Shown: positions 1-12,900 of the stretch, piece by piece
Layout: every line of letters starts with the position of its first letter
Position numbering within the stretch: position 1 is the first letter of the stretch
From: Apodospora peruviana
Lineage: Eukaryota > Ascomycota > Sordariomycetes > Sordariales > Lasiosphaeriaceae
Length of the DNA stretch: 64,000 nucleotides
Assembly: GCA_033439685.1 (NCBI GenBank)
Contig: JAUEDM010000002.1
Location: forward strand, 1,488,001-1,552,000
Reading direction: 5' to 3'
The notes under the pieces: model-generated
What the model was told of the DNA's origin: nothing
Seen by the model: the letters and a program-made list of their open reading frames with translations, nothing else
Database searches by the model: none
Program-made: the position numbers and the translations under genes

Positions 1-66
1 CTGGCTGCCCAAATTGATAGGTATCCTTACATGCTCCTCCGTATAGAAAGGGAGAAAATGAAGGAG

Positions 67-325
67 AAAATACAAAGTGCCCCAGAAGTTGAATCAAACT
101 CACGACGCTGGCTGGCTTCTGGCCCGTCTACTGGGGCAGGGTCCTATCCGGTTGAAGGGTTAATGGGCTTGGGGGAGAGTGAGTTCGATTGACCACTGCG
201 GCAAAGGTGACCTGACTTCCATTGCTGGACCTAGCCTCTGATGTGAAAAGACGAGTGTTGAGGAAACCCATATACCTACCGCCTGTGTACGTTTTGTCCT
301 GAGTGAGCTCAAGCTGAGGAGGGAA
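67..325 (-). repeat. tRNA-like (Pol III type) repeat, left copy
   Basis: Read on the minus strand this has an A-box-like segment (TGCCGCAGTGG, plus 193-203), a degenerate B box (GAGTTTGATTC, plus 91-101) and a T4 run at plus 70-67 where a Pol III terminator would sit. About 40 bp upstream of the A box is a conserved block (plus 236-286) shared with the right-hand copy at 62835-63016. The copies share the A-box region, a middle ATTAACC...ACCGGATAGGA segment, the B-box region and the upstream block, with small indels. The arms do not fold into a proper tRNA cloverleaf, so this is a tRNA-derived element or pseudogene, not a working tRNA. Its mobility history is unknown. Confidence 0.55.
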
Positions 326-478
326 GGCCTTGCTTGAAGTACGTGTTCAAAGGCCGTACTTCAAGGTTACTGCTGCCAGTCTCCTTCTGTTGTCATTGTT
401 GCTCTTGGATGATTGTTACTACTTATCAGTGGAACTTCTTGGTGGACTGCTAGGATGGCTGGCACTCATACGTGAGGA

Positions 479-498
479 ATATATATATATATATATAT
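479..498. repeat. (AT)10 microsatellite
   Basis: Ten perfect AT dinucleotides in non-coding DNA. Confidence 0.95.
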
Positions 499-1310
499 CC
501 AAGGCTCCGTTGCCATTTCCTGTCGACTCATCAGGTGGTAGGTAGGCAGTCTGGCAAGCCATCATGTTCTCTGATATTAGTAACACAAAGAGCTGACATG
601 CGCAATAGCGACTTCGGGGTCTCTTGGACTGCTGCTTTGTCATCGAACGATTTGAATAGCGGCAGAAATCAGCAGGGGGAACGAGATAAAGTTACCGATG
701 GTACTTCCGTCACCGGGTTGTCTATTCCAAGGTTGGATTAGGGGATTTCTGACTACACGTCTGACACCATTTGACTATAGCCCCCCTCCTGCGTTTGGTA
801 TCATAGAAAAGCAGTGTTCTTTGCTAGTAGTGACACTCCCTATAATGTAACCTCTATGCCACTCAACATCACCATTCCGATCCTCCAGCATGGGGGCTGA
901 TTCTAGACGGCTTCGGCTTACCATACCCCGTCCACACATGGACGTAATGTCCAGTATTGGAGACTGTCATCCACTCACTACCTTGGCCACTTAAAGTAAC
1001 TAACAGTACAACATCTGACGTCCATACGTGTCCGGGTAAGAAACATGTGAAGATAAGGTACCTAGTCATCTCCTGTGAACATAATCTATCATTTGACACA
1101 CAGAACACCAACAGCGACAGCGACCTTGAATTAGAGTATCTCGACCACCACGAAGAGTAAAGAGACGCAAGCTCCACCGTCATTCTTTTCACTTGCGGTG
1201 CTCTTTGGGATCTAGTATGTACTACCGCCTTTTGATTCGTGATCCGCTCACATGCCTAGAGTCCGCGGATATGAAATAAATGTTGATCATTCGTTTCACA
1301 CCAAAGTGCG

Positions 1311-1328
1311 AGTGAGTGAGTGAGTGAG
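1311..1328. repeat. (AGTG)n tetranucleotide run
   Basis: Four and a half perfect tandem copies of a GAGT/AGTG unit in non-coding DNA. Confidence 0.9.
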
Positions 1329-4300
1329 AGCGACACAACCAGAATGAGAGAGGATCAATCCCCATCGATCTATTCACCACGGGCACCTATCTGTTGATCT
1401 GATTATCCTCCGTCACATCTCGTCGCGTCACGACGTTCGCCGTCGGGTAAAGCAACCGTTTTCTCTCTTGCATACAAAGATGTAAACATCAAAAACTGGA
1501 ACCGATACAGTCAACCGCGGTTTGGTTGCTCTCGCTCCGTTAACGAGGTACCCAGAGAGACCCCATCCGGATGTACTCATCAAGTAACTTCACTACTCAC
1601 CATGTCATCGAAACTCCGGCCAAGAAAGTCCGCCGCCATGCTGCCGCATATTGGACTACAACAGCTGGCAGAGACGAAGAAAGATAGAAAGGAGACCGAG
1701 GGGATGTGAAGGGAAGGGGTGGGGAAAAAAAGCAAAGGAGAAACGGGGCGCTTGGTGGTCGTCGGCAAGTCCGCCCGAAACTCAAATTTCATGATACCTA
1801 CTGAGTGAGGTATGGAACAAAAAAAAACTCAATTATTGAACAGACCGCAAGGCTGACTAGCCCAGCAGACCGGCCCCCTGAAAATAAACGCCGAGGTCAA
1901 CCGGATCATGGCATCGTATATCGCTTCAACACCATGGACACTAGTTCGGGTATTATTGACTGATGCACCTCCAAGAATAGCAGGAGAGGGACTGAGCCGG
2001 ATATGAATGGCTTCAGTTACCAAAATCAAACCCCCAAACCCATCAAGCACCACCCAGGGGCAGCGCTTAAAGGCTCCATGGTCCGGAATGAATAGCCAGG
2101 AAGACCAGTTTGGGCTCAGCCCCCCCAGTAATGACAAATGAGCCAAGCCCCCCCTAATCCGTCATTGATCAGCAATGTCTGAGCAGAAGAGGGAACCCTG
2201 ATAACCGTTGAGTTGGACACTGGTTGTTAGAGGACCCACGGGTACTGCGATAACAGATTTCTGAGGCTGTCCAGACTATTGAATTCTGTCGTCGGGGGTG
2301 TTCGTCCTGTTCTCGCTGATGAACTGCTGTTTTTGTTTTGTAACTTCCCCTTTTGGGATGGTCGTCGTGAGTTTGGAGGTTGTGTAAACCCACGCCAAGA
2401 CGGCGGGCGTTCGGCCACCCCCAATCACAAATATCATTAATCCGTACACACTAGGACTAGCTAGGCAAGCAGTATGACAGGTTGTTATACGTAGCCTGAA
2501 TTAGGAGCCTGAATTGGGACTGGAAAGGTGTCTCGGTTCACCGACGCGGCTCTTTCTCTTTCTTTGGTCCACGAGCGGGATTTGACAAGCCACGCACCCG
2601 CGCTCCTCTCCCCGGTAACACCTGTCGTTCCAATAAAGTATGTGTGTGAGTTTGCGCGTATCTGTGATGTGATGGATATGGAAAGGGGGCTTGCGGCGGC
2701 GGCGGCAGGCGGCGCGGATCCGGGGGAACCCACAAGCCCGCCCGGCAGTGGGTGAGACCCCGGGGGGAGATCACTTTCGGGCGGTCCCATGAGTTTCTGA
2801 GATGTGACAGGTCGCACGGCCGCAAAGTTGGGGTGAAGCACAAGCCACACCGAGGCCAGACCTTGCCAAACTGCAAGCCATGCAGCCATTATCCAGCCAT
2901 CATCAAGGTGAAAGACCAGTCTGGACTTAAGCCTGGCTCAATTCGGACCACTGGTCCTGCTTCTCGATCTTCGGTCCGGGGCCTGGGACGTAGGGATCAG
3001 TGGCGTATCATAGGTTGGGAGCTTTTTGTATGTTTGTTCCTTTTTTAAGCATTGTGTTTCCCTGCCGGGTAATCGTTATTTTGGGACGGAGGATGGACCC
3101 GAAGTGGTGAGGTCGAAAGTGCCAGGGTCGAGACATCTCAGATGATACGAAGTGATTGACAGCCTCAAGAAAGTTTGTGTGTGGGTGGTTGGTGGTGGAG
3201 GCTACCGGAGCTTGGGAAGACCCCTGTACCATATTACCCAACCTAAGCTTTCGGTGTAACATTCGCGTCTCGCCCGCACGACCAAAGGATTTGCTCCAAA
3301 GTACTTTAGTATAGCTTCGGGTTTCGTTTCTTTTTTTCTCCCAGGTTTGCCTGTCTGCTCGCAAACCATCAGTTGGTGGGGGAGGCATCCGACCTTTTGA
3401 CCCAAAGGTGGTTACAGCAGCCTCGCCGAGGCGGCATGCGGCCCTCCAGTCCGCCGCCCGACTCTTCCGGCCGTGTCATTGTCGTGAAGGGCCCTGGACT
3501 CCGCTCGGTATTGCACCACATACATGTACAGGGTGATAGCCGGCTCAAGCTTGGTTTGGTTGATAGGTACGGATGGCCGGTATGGATCCGTGGGTGGGTG
3601 CTACCTCGGCTATCTCTCGTCGCAAAAATCGGATTGAAATGCGGTCGGCCATCTTTTGGTGGTACCGGTACCTGATGAAAGCAGTCCTAATGGGATGTCT
3701 TGCATAAGCGGTACCATCGGCTGCTCGCAGTGGCTAGCTAGTATGGCGGCACTGTGGCCGTCAGCCGACCCGATCTTGCCTGCAAGATACTGGTACATCT
3801 TTTGGAATGAAACTTGCATCCGCCCCGTGGAGCCTGCTTAGCTGTTGGACCCTCAGCTGAGTAGATCTTGGTTGAAGGAGAGAGCGTGGAGAACATGGAG
3901 AGCTGGAGCTATCTTCTACGGATAGGATGGGGTGGGATGGGGAAATCTTGGTGAGACATGGAGCACTCACCTCACCTGGCCGGCCGGCCCCAGGTGTCTC
4001 CGCGCCATGAATTAAACTTACTCTAAAACATTTTGTCCGAGTATCTATTCGTTCCTATGTGATTTGTATCACGCGATTGAGAGGCCATGAATGGATGATA
4101 GTCATTCAAGGATTCGATAGATTGTGCGTGGATACGGATTATTGTGGTGCATTTTGGGAAAGGGAACTTCAGCGAGCGGAGGAAGCAAGAGGGGAAAAAG
4201 GAAAAGGGCAACCGAGAAGTCAGAATCTGATTGGTCCAATCGACCCAACGGTTTGGTTCAAAGAGAAGGGGCGCACAATACTAAGCTACACTGGCCTCCA

Positions 4301-5608
4301 ACCAAAGACCCTTGTCCGGCTGGCCTGTGGCGGACCTGGGGCCAATGGCAGAGCTTGCTTGCGGATGCCGTACCATAGTCTTGGGGCTGTTTGTTTTCAG
4401 CGAATGAGGTCCCTCCTGTGCAACCTGGAAGCCCCTTTCCTCCTCCTGCCGCTCATCCAAACACGACCGATCGCTTGTGCACGACCGACCAAAAGGGGCA
4501 AGATGGATGAGTCGCATGTGAGGACTTGACATTTTGCTTCCATATTTGCCTCGTGAGACTTAGCTTGTGATTTCCTGTGACAAGCCTCATCAAATTACTG
4601 ATCGGCGGTGCAATTCAGCGTGTTTGCCCAATGGTGGTTGGGCTCTTTCAGCCTTCCAAGTCATACTCCGCCCATATCAAGCTTGTATGTACGGAGCAAT
4701 ATATTGCCTATTGTCTTAACCACTGTCTAAAAACGGTATGTACATGAATAAAATGTAGTCAAGAAGTAGGGGTCAGTCCAGCCAACATGTATTTTCATAT
4801 CCTGTGTACCTATTCATGACGATTTCCTCCCGTTGCCTTCGGATCCCACTTGTCCTTTCCCAGTCGAGATAAAAAGAGTGTAGCGCGTGACAGACATGCT
4901 CGGACACCAATAAATTGTTGCCTTGCTGTGTTAGGTTGGTGGCGCCAACCTCATCCTGAAGATTACTTCTCCTGCTAGACATGTCTTGTCTCGCACAACA
5001 CACGCCACTCAACCGCCAGCTCGGCGTATAGAAGTCTTTCGGTACTCGCGACAGAATAGCCAACCCCGCAACCGCCTCTCACCATCACTATACCCAAACA
5101 TGCATCCGAGACTCCGGTCGACGCTGAAAGGTAAGCTATTGGTCGTTCAATCGCCATATCCTAACGAATAAGATGCATCTCGTCCAAAGAAATTGATTAC
5201 CAAGAGGTACCCTGCCATTTGCCAGCGCCATGTAGATCTCTAGCCCAGTACTCGCCATGATTTCTTTTGCCTGAAAGCAAGAAAGAGACAATCCACTTCC
5301 CAAGACGCCTGACAAAGTTAGTGGCTCAGAAACATGCCGCCCCTAGCACCACATCACATGCTGCTCCCAGAGCATCTAGTCAACTCTCAGAAGAATGCGG
5401 AATCGAAACCGATCTCCCAACTCCTTGCTGCACATAAGACACGACAAAGGAAATAGAAAACAAGACAACAAACGAGATAGGTGGCGTGGTTGGTTCTGCG
5501 TGCCAATACATGCTGCAGCGGGAATGTGCAATCTAAATATCAAAGGCGTTTCTGCTGGAGCAGCGTGTTGTATCCAGGCAATCAGGTGGCGATTCGTTTC
5601 AAAGACTG

Positions 5609-6889
5609 TCACCGACGGCTGGAACCTGAAGCGGCCGCCTCCTGCCCGGATGCATCTGCGGTTTTGTAGAGGTCGAGACATTCCTCGAGAACTAGGTAAA
5701 CGGTTAGTATCCCTCACTCGCGCATGTAACAAGGACCAGAAGAGGCGGCGTACTTTCCACGATTCGTTCCTCCGCAACGCCATACTGATAATCCACAAGA
5801 CCGTGCCGTTCAACACTATCACAAAGCTTCACAAGCTCATTTCCCATCTTCTCCAATCCGTCCTTCGATATGAGAGTCTGAGAGCGCTGTGGCTGCTGTC
5901 CTGCCTCCATCATATCTTTCTGGGCCTGGAGGATTCCCAGCCAAGCATGGTTGAAGTCGTCCCATAACCTGATACGGTCATTGTGCAGGTTCTGGTCATC
6001 AGATGTGAGGCCTAGCAAGATATTTGGTTAGTCTGTACAGGGCAGAAAACTCCAAGTACAGGGGCATCAGCATACCTAATTCTGCGACGTGGGATAGGAG
6101 CCAGTCCGAAACGTTGAGAAGAGAATCGCTAGCAGTGGCCAGCACGCCACTTCGTACATTTTGAAAGATTTCTCTCAGGGCCGACTGATAAGAGGCGTAG
6201 GCTTGATCCAAACCACCGGAGGTGGGGTATTCATCCTCCATCCTGACGTCTGCACTCGAGGCAGATTGAGCTGCCATCCCTCCCATAGTGGCCATGCCAC
6301 TTGTCGAATAGTTTTGCAGACTAGGTTGTTGATATACCTGGGGTGCACTGGAGGACGTTGACTGTGCCTGAATGGCAGATGCAGTCGCCGTGTTGGTCGG
6401 CTCGTTTGAAAAGTAAGGGGCGGCGACATCCGTCGACATCATCTGCAGTCCTGCAGGTTGCCGTGAGGAAAACTGCTGGCTCGTATCGTACACGCCAGTG
6501 CTCTGTGGGCCTGCGGCCTGCGGCACATTATACATGATGGCCGTTGGGTTGTACGCGCCGGTGAAGCTTTGCGTTTGTCGTGAATCAGATTGCCCGTAGT
6601 CGGCAGGGGAATGGTGGTAGCCCATCGCACCCTGTGGCATGGCAGTCGCCGAGAATGCTGTCGCCGCCGGTTCTTGATAATATCCACTGTAGCTAGCCGA
6701 ACCGCCCATTCCCCGGCCGGATCCTGAAGGAGATGTGTTCAGAGGCGTAGGTCGATACCTTTCCCCTTGAGCGCCGGCGAAGGACCGTCGCTGCTGTGCC
6801 GGGTCGTGTAGCGCCTGGTGGTATCGTGCATTAGACGCGCCATGGATAGGCGGTTCATTCTGCCTCCTCTGGCCTCTGTTGTCGTCCAT
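5609..6889 (-). CDS. Unrecognised fungal protein with Q/S/A-rich N-terminus and helical C-terminus
   Basis: I do not recognise the family. Three exons join in frame: 6889-6076, 6011-5754 and 5691-5609, giving 384 aa. Introns are GTATGC...CTAG (64 nt) and GTACGC...CTAG (62 nt); the second has a clear ATACTAACC branch site. Residues 1-225 are low complexity (Q, S, A, G, Y, P), typical of disordered regulatory proteins. The remainder is predicted helical and aperiodic (e.g. SDWLLSHVAELGL, RIRLWDDFNHAWLGIL), the part likely to be conserved. No DNA-binding motif, signal peptide or membrane segment is visible. It stands alone with more than 5 kb of non-coding DNA on each side, and the long upstream gap would suit a regulated gene. 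Alternatively the frame could extend 5' through an upstream intron. Confidence 0.75.
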
Positions 6890-9148
6890 CCCCTTTGACG
6901 ATGATAGCTCGTGGGCACCTCAGCTCCAGGCTCACTGCCGTTTCCGGGATCCGTGCAAGCCCTAAAGAATAAAGGCCCCACTTTCTCGTCCCTTCGTCCC
7001 ACGGCCTTTGCTTTCCAGATACTCTTTGGAGTCGTACAAGTTCTGGCGTGCTGAGACCGAGTTTCGGCTATCTCTTTCAACCGACGCTCGTGCTTCGTAG
7101 TGTATACCCTCGTAGCCGCCAACAACGACAGAGCTTCGAAGCTGCTGCCGATCGAGAAAGAAAAAGGGTGTTCGGCGCTTTTGCAGCTTCTAGGCGTGTT
7201 AGTGGGCTATTGAGATCGTCGTGGCCACGTGGAGTGTCGCGAACAATCTGAATGAAGAGAAGTCGAGACAAGAATTTCTCTTGGAGAGGATCTCTTGCTA
7301 ATGTTGTTGCCAGGGAAAGCCTGGAGAGGTTTGCGGTCGAAGTGGGGATATCAAAAGTCAGGCAAGCGCAACCTCTTGCCTTTTCTTTAAAGTCTGACAA
7401 AACTGCTCGTCAACACTGACGACAAAACGTGGCCGAGGTGGTCAAAGTGGAAGGAATGTCAGTCAACGCAAGGCCCAACTAGGAAGATCCCAGATGGCTC
7501 AGACATCAAAGCGTACATGTGGGAGTTTTCCGTTACGATCAAGATACCGTCAGCGTCTCATGAAAAATGTTGAAGAGTCTGGAATCGTCTGTAGGTGTGA
7601 TCGACCGACTCGCCTGCTCTCCACCTCGCGGGCCCTCTTCGCTATGCGCCTAGCTGACGTTTTGGGCGACCAGATCGAAGATAAGATGGCTTGGCGTTTG
7701 GATAATCACGGAAGCTCTGGACTGGATAGGATAGTGGAGACACGAGGCGGCTGGCTCTGTGAGAAGAGAAAAGGTGGTCAAGTTTTATACAAAAGACTTG
7801 TCCGCTCGCTCGCCGGCAAGATCGAGCGACAAGGTGGGCGGAAAAACTGTGGTTGTTATGAGGGGAGTCCAAGCAGACAGAAAGAGCACCAGCTCTTGTC
7901 CCTACTCCACGAAAAGATCGATAACGGCAGGCTACGAGGCCGGGTGGGGGACGGAAGGTGTAGCTGGTCCGGAAGAGGCGTTGATATGTCTAAGTCTCCC
8001 TGGACTGTTGTGTCAGGTGGCCGCAACAGGGCAAAAGAAAGGTCAAAATCGCAGGAGGAAAAAGACACGATTCTGTGCTGGGTTGCGGTATACATGCGGG
8101 CTACAATAAGGTAAAGTACCCCATTAGCCCTAGGTGTAGGCGATCGGAAGGCATGGGCGGTTCTCCACACCATCGACCGTTTTGGTTCATCGGGCAGCTA
8201 CGTACCTGAGTGGGCTGGAGACTTGGCTCAGACACATTGAGGTGTGTACAGAGTACCGGGAGCCCGAGGATCGTGACGGGAGGACGGGCTGCTACCGACC
8301 CCTAAGCAGGGCGAAGATATGATCTACACGCAACGCCCAGACGAGAGCTGGCGTTGCGCCAGTACCGGATGAAAGACCGAACGGACAGGGGACAGGGGAA
8401 GGGTGGAACTGGCAGCCGGAAGGCTGACCGACCTGGACCAAACCAGCGGGATGATGTGCTTAGTGCTGAGGAAGCGTGTGGCTTGCAAGGAGGGAGAACA
8501 GGAAGCTAAAGCACCATTGGCGTCGATGGCGTTGGTGTGATGGGATGGTGGGGAGCCTAAGTCAAAGCGAGGAAGGGATCGAAAGGCTGCGTGGGTTCCT
8601 CCACGGCAGTGCCGAATGCGGGCGTGGCTCGAAGTGATGCGGATGGTGATAATAATGCTGATGATAATAACCTGGAAGGTGCTATTGGTGATGCTGCTGT
8701 CGGCAACCGGGTTGCGAATGGCTCCGTTTCTGGGTTGAATTCCAGCTTCTAAGGAGGCCTCATTCTATGACTCGGCGAAGACCAGCTAAGTACCACGACC
8801 CAGAGCAGCGAACGGTGAAGGGGAAACAGAGAGAATGGAAGGAAGCAGATGTGAAGGAAGGAACAGAAAGAAGGGCCAGGGCAGGTGTGCACCTTCCGAG
8901 GATGCAGATCGCAGATGTTAGACCGCAGACCGCGAAGATGTTGCGGGAAGGAGCGTGTGTCGTGTGTGTGTCTGCAATAAGACGCAGGCGCGGATAGGTC
9001 GAGTGCCTTCTGTCTATCTCAGACTCGTCGTGACCGTGCCCGCCTCTGCCGGTCAATCAGAATCTCCCGCGCAACTCTCACCAGCTTACCGATAGGTGCC
9101 TGGGGGAGGTCGCCGCACCAACAGCAAGCCGTGAACCCTGGGATCCTG

Positions 9149-9208
9149 TCCCGCCAATTCTTCTTGTCTCGTTTCTTTTTCTTTTCTTTGTGTTTTGCTC
9201 TCTTTCAA
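9149..9208 (+). other. Pyrimidine-rich tract
   Basis: A run dominated by C and T, with several TTTCTTTTTC-type blocks, followed by an AAATAAATA segment. Such tracts lie upstream of transcription starts in many filamentous-fungus promoters, but no gene follows on this strand. Confidence 0.4.
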
Positions 9209-9898
9209 AAATAAATAGAACCCCTCAGAAAACAGGGGTTGAAATTCAATTGTCTTAATGTTCCTGGGCCGGATACAACTGACCGCGCTGCTGCTTCCAG
9301 GCGTGCGCAGGCTGTGCCTTTGAGACGAGATTTAGAACCTGGAAAGAAGTAAATCAAATAACAAAGCTGGAGCCCACAATAGGATTTGGTGGCACCTAGA
9401 CCTCTGGAAACCTGGAAGGAATGAAAAGGGCCGGGCAGCATGGGCAGTTCATGTTTATTAGGGACATGGATGATGCCCCAGAACTCCCGTCAGTGTGCAA
9501 TGGTGCAGGCCTAGCTGGGCTCTCCTGTCATTAACTTAGAGCGTTTATCAGAAGGATCGAAGTTTAAATCAACTCGCGGAAAGCCAGACAGAAGAGGAAG
9601 GAACCAAGACTCGCGTGACCTGCAGCTTGGAACAACGCGAAGGTATGGACGGGTTCCTGGCCGGCGAACGGTCTGGCCGTTGACAAGGAACCGGAAATGG
9701 TAACCCAAAACCTTGGAAAAAGCTATGACAACGGAAAACAGCCCACCACTCACTCTAACACCAACAACAAACAACGGTCAACACCACAACACCACCGCCC
9801 GCAGGAAGCAAAAAAAAACCCCCCCAAAAAAGCGACTCATCAAGAAAAGATCGAGTAAAAAATACCACCAAGAAAAAGCAACGATAAAAACGGACCAA

Positions 9899-9934
9899 GG
9901 ATAACGGCAAGGATAACTGCAAGGATAACGGCAA
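9899..9934 (+). repeat. 12-bp tandem repeat, three copies
   Basis: Three head-to-tail units of GGATAACGGCAA; the middle unit differs by one base (GGATAACTGCAA). They follow directly after an A/C-rich stretch. Confidence 0.9.
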
Positions 9935-12900
9935 CGGCGTCTATCGGCATCGACATCCGCAATTCAACACCCACTTCGGCATGACATCGCAGCCTACGTA
10001 GCTATCCTTCCCGTCTGACTGTGTTTTCAAGTTTTGCTTCCGACCAAGATTGCTGTCTCGCAGCTCCCCATCTCTACCAGTTCATGGGCAAGTATCTGTC
10101 CTACCCCAATCCCGCAGCGCGTCCCAGACGCCGCGCTCAAGCTCAGGACAAACGGCGGCGGCCGGACCTTTTCTGCCTCGTTCGTTCCGTCTGATCAATG
10201 CTGAAGGTTCAACGGTTCAACCACAAAACCAACAACACACCCCACACCACACACCGCATACGCACCGGCACAACCAAGTCAACTAGGCAATCCGAATCCA
10301 CACCGGCGGCAACATGCCCCAAGTTTTTAGGTTTGGTTGTGTTGTGCGGGGCCAGTGCTTCGTTATTTCCCACTTGTCTGTTTGAGACCATGCTGTCGCT
10401 TGATCCGGCAGGCGTGGGCGTGGGTTCATCTTGGTGTCGCTGGCCCGCCCTTTACTTTTGAACCAGGGAAAAGGATGTTTCACCGTCAGCCGCTACTGAT
10501 TTGTGAATAGGAAGACAGCAAAAAATCAAAGAGGAAGGGCTGGGGCTGACAGACAAGCACGAATCAACAACCTCGTTTCTGTTCAGAGTCAAACGCCTGC
10601 CCTATTGGCTCTCCGCCTCAGGTCAAAGGGAGGTTTTGTGTACAGGCGCATGGGCTCGGATTCGGCTTCATCGCCCCCGGCGCCCAATCTACCCACAGAC
10701 GAGAAAGCTCGCCGTGGCAGCGGAGGCCGACCTCGCCGCAATGTCTATCAGACGGTGCACCTGAGCTGCCCCGGCGCCCCGAAAAGCAGCCGCCTAGCGG
10801 CCTCGGCTTGAGCCCACTGTCAGAGCGCTGGAAAATTTGTTCCATGGCCAGCTTTCCATTCTGCCTGCTTCAGGGCGGTCACGCTTGACCATGACCATTG
10901 GCATCCGTCGCAGGAAAGACCGGCACTTGCCCGGCGGAGCCCAAGGTACAGGTACTGCCGTCCTGCGGGCCAGTATATCTGTTATGATGAAGGAGGTGCG
11001 ATCTGGATCCTGGATCCATGTCGTCGACTTAGAGCTGCCAGGGGAATCGAGGCACGACGTCAAACAGTGGTCCTGGGATGCGAGGTAGATCCCTGTCTGT
11101 GCTTGAGTGGGCTGCGTCGTATTTGACCAGGGTTTTGGAGATGGCGGCATCCGTCGAATCAGAGCCAGCGTTGCGACACCTTCTGGAACCATTTGCCGAG
11201 GCGGACAAGTAGCGCTACCTGGACCGAGCTGGGACTTTGCCTATTTTCGCAGCTGACTCGAATGAGAGTGGGTCGCAGTACTCTGCAACACCCAGCGTTA
11301 CATTAACCGGCGGGAAGTACCTGTACGCCGGTCGCAGCACAAAGCTTGGGGGCCACCACTCGTAGCTTTTTGGCGCGGATATGCTCACATACTCATCCGA
11401 CTTTCACTGCAATCGGCCTGCAATTCGACCGTTCCAGGACTATCATTGGCCTCTGCGTGTTACTCGGAGCACCCAAAGAGGTGGATTAAGATCTCGGCGC
11501 AAACGCGGGCTTCCGTTCGGCCGTTGAGCCCCGATTCCGTGTCACCCACACAGAATTTAGTTCCAGACGGTTGATTCACGGATCCAGCAGATATAGTCAT
11601 GATGCGGGAATCTGTGGCGGCCTTGAGTCCAAACATATTCCTTTGGCCTGGCTCCCCGCGCAGCTGGTGGTGCCATTGGCGACTGATGATCACCTCGGTT
11701 TCATACACTTTTCCACCGGTGCGGGGCTGCTCCTGACGCAGTGCTGAGTGAGCGATCTCCCGACTGCGCTTCATCAGCCTCAGTGTGCATTTGGCTGTGG
11801 CGTCTGCTTGTAGTGCGGACAATCTGGACGTCCTGGGAGTGGACGTCGGAATGCGAGTCTACACGTTCAGCGTGTCTTCAGCAGAACTCTTCGAACCTCT
11901 GTCTTCGAGCCCGCTTGGCAATTTGAGTGGGGGTCGACTGAGGATATCGAAACAATCCGCGAAGATTCACGCTGCAGCTGTGCCTAGGGACCGCGATCGC
12001 GGCGTGTGATCGTGTGATCAATGTGATAACATCCCACAGACGAATCGAGGGGTCGCCGATCTCAGCCTCAAGATGAGCGACTACTTGTCGATCATTTTGA
12101 TCGAGGCTGTCAAATGCGCTTTTCCACAACCGCGTTCTGATACCTCGCTGTATCGAATCACATCATATCAGTACGAATAGCCCAAGTATGGTATGGGCTG
12201 GAAGGTTCAGCCTCATCAATCGCCTCGGTGATGCATTCGACGCACCCCGAGAGGTTCGCATTGGGACGGAAACCTCGCTACCACCTCGCACGAACGTTCG
12301 TTAGGCATATTAACGGCATATCTTTGACGCAATGGCATCGAATAGTCGTCCACATCCACGGTTAGAAACCCGACTATGATGATTTCTGCGGCTTCTCACA
12401 AACCCGACCCCAACCTCAGCGATGGCCTTGTCAGCAGCAATCCTTTATTCCTGTTCCGGCATCTTCCCCGGTGCTTCAATGCATTGAGGTCTGTTCAACC
12501 CAAACGCGCGCTGTTGACCAGACCAATGCACCTGTGCCGTTGAGGACCTGTCTCGTTCCTGCCGAATTGAGGCAGCGAGAGACCGAGAAAGCGAGTAATT
12601 TGAGTTGACGCAAGTGCAAGCTCCGAATTCCATTCTCGAAGCTTGGTTCTGCGACCGCCGATGAAGTCACGAGGTCTGTGCGAAGTCGCTGTCGTCACCC
12701 TTTAATACCATGATTTATTTTTGTCCCCCCATCCTCCGACCTCTACGAACGCTGGAAATGAAACGGACATCAACACATGCAGGTCATCTGCATGCTGCAG
12801 CCCAGCCGCATGATGCCGAAGGTACAGTGCATGCCCAGGTGGTATCATCCCTTCCTTGTTCATGTGTTGATGGAAATTGCTCTGTTTCCTTGCGGGCTGT

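Larger units (their letters stand above)
1..5608. other. Non-coding stretch left of the first gene
   Basis: No open frame here looks like a conserved protein; the longest are under 200 codons, overlap one another on both strands and lack recognisable domains. Visible structure: a tRNA-like repeat (67-325), an AT dinucleotide run (479-498), a GAGT tetranucleotide run (1311-1328) and a GC-rich CGG-type run near 2691-2712. The segment next to 5609 will hold the 3' UTR of the minus-strand gene. I see no further gene. Confidence 0.6.

Noticed and set aside
7494..8114. 206-codon plus-strand frame in the gene-poor gap
   Set aside because: No domain, Arg/Gly/Ser-rich random-looking sequence, several overlapping frames of similar length on both strands.
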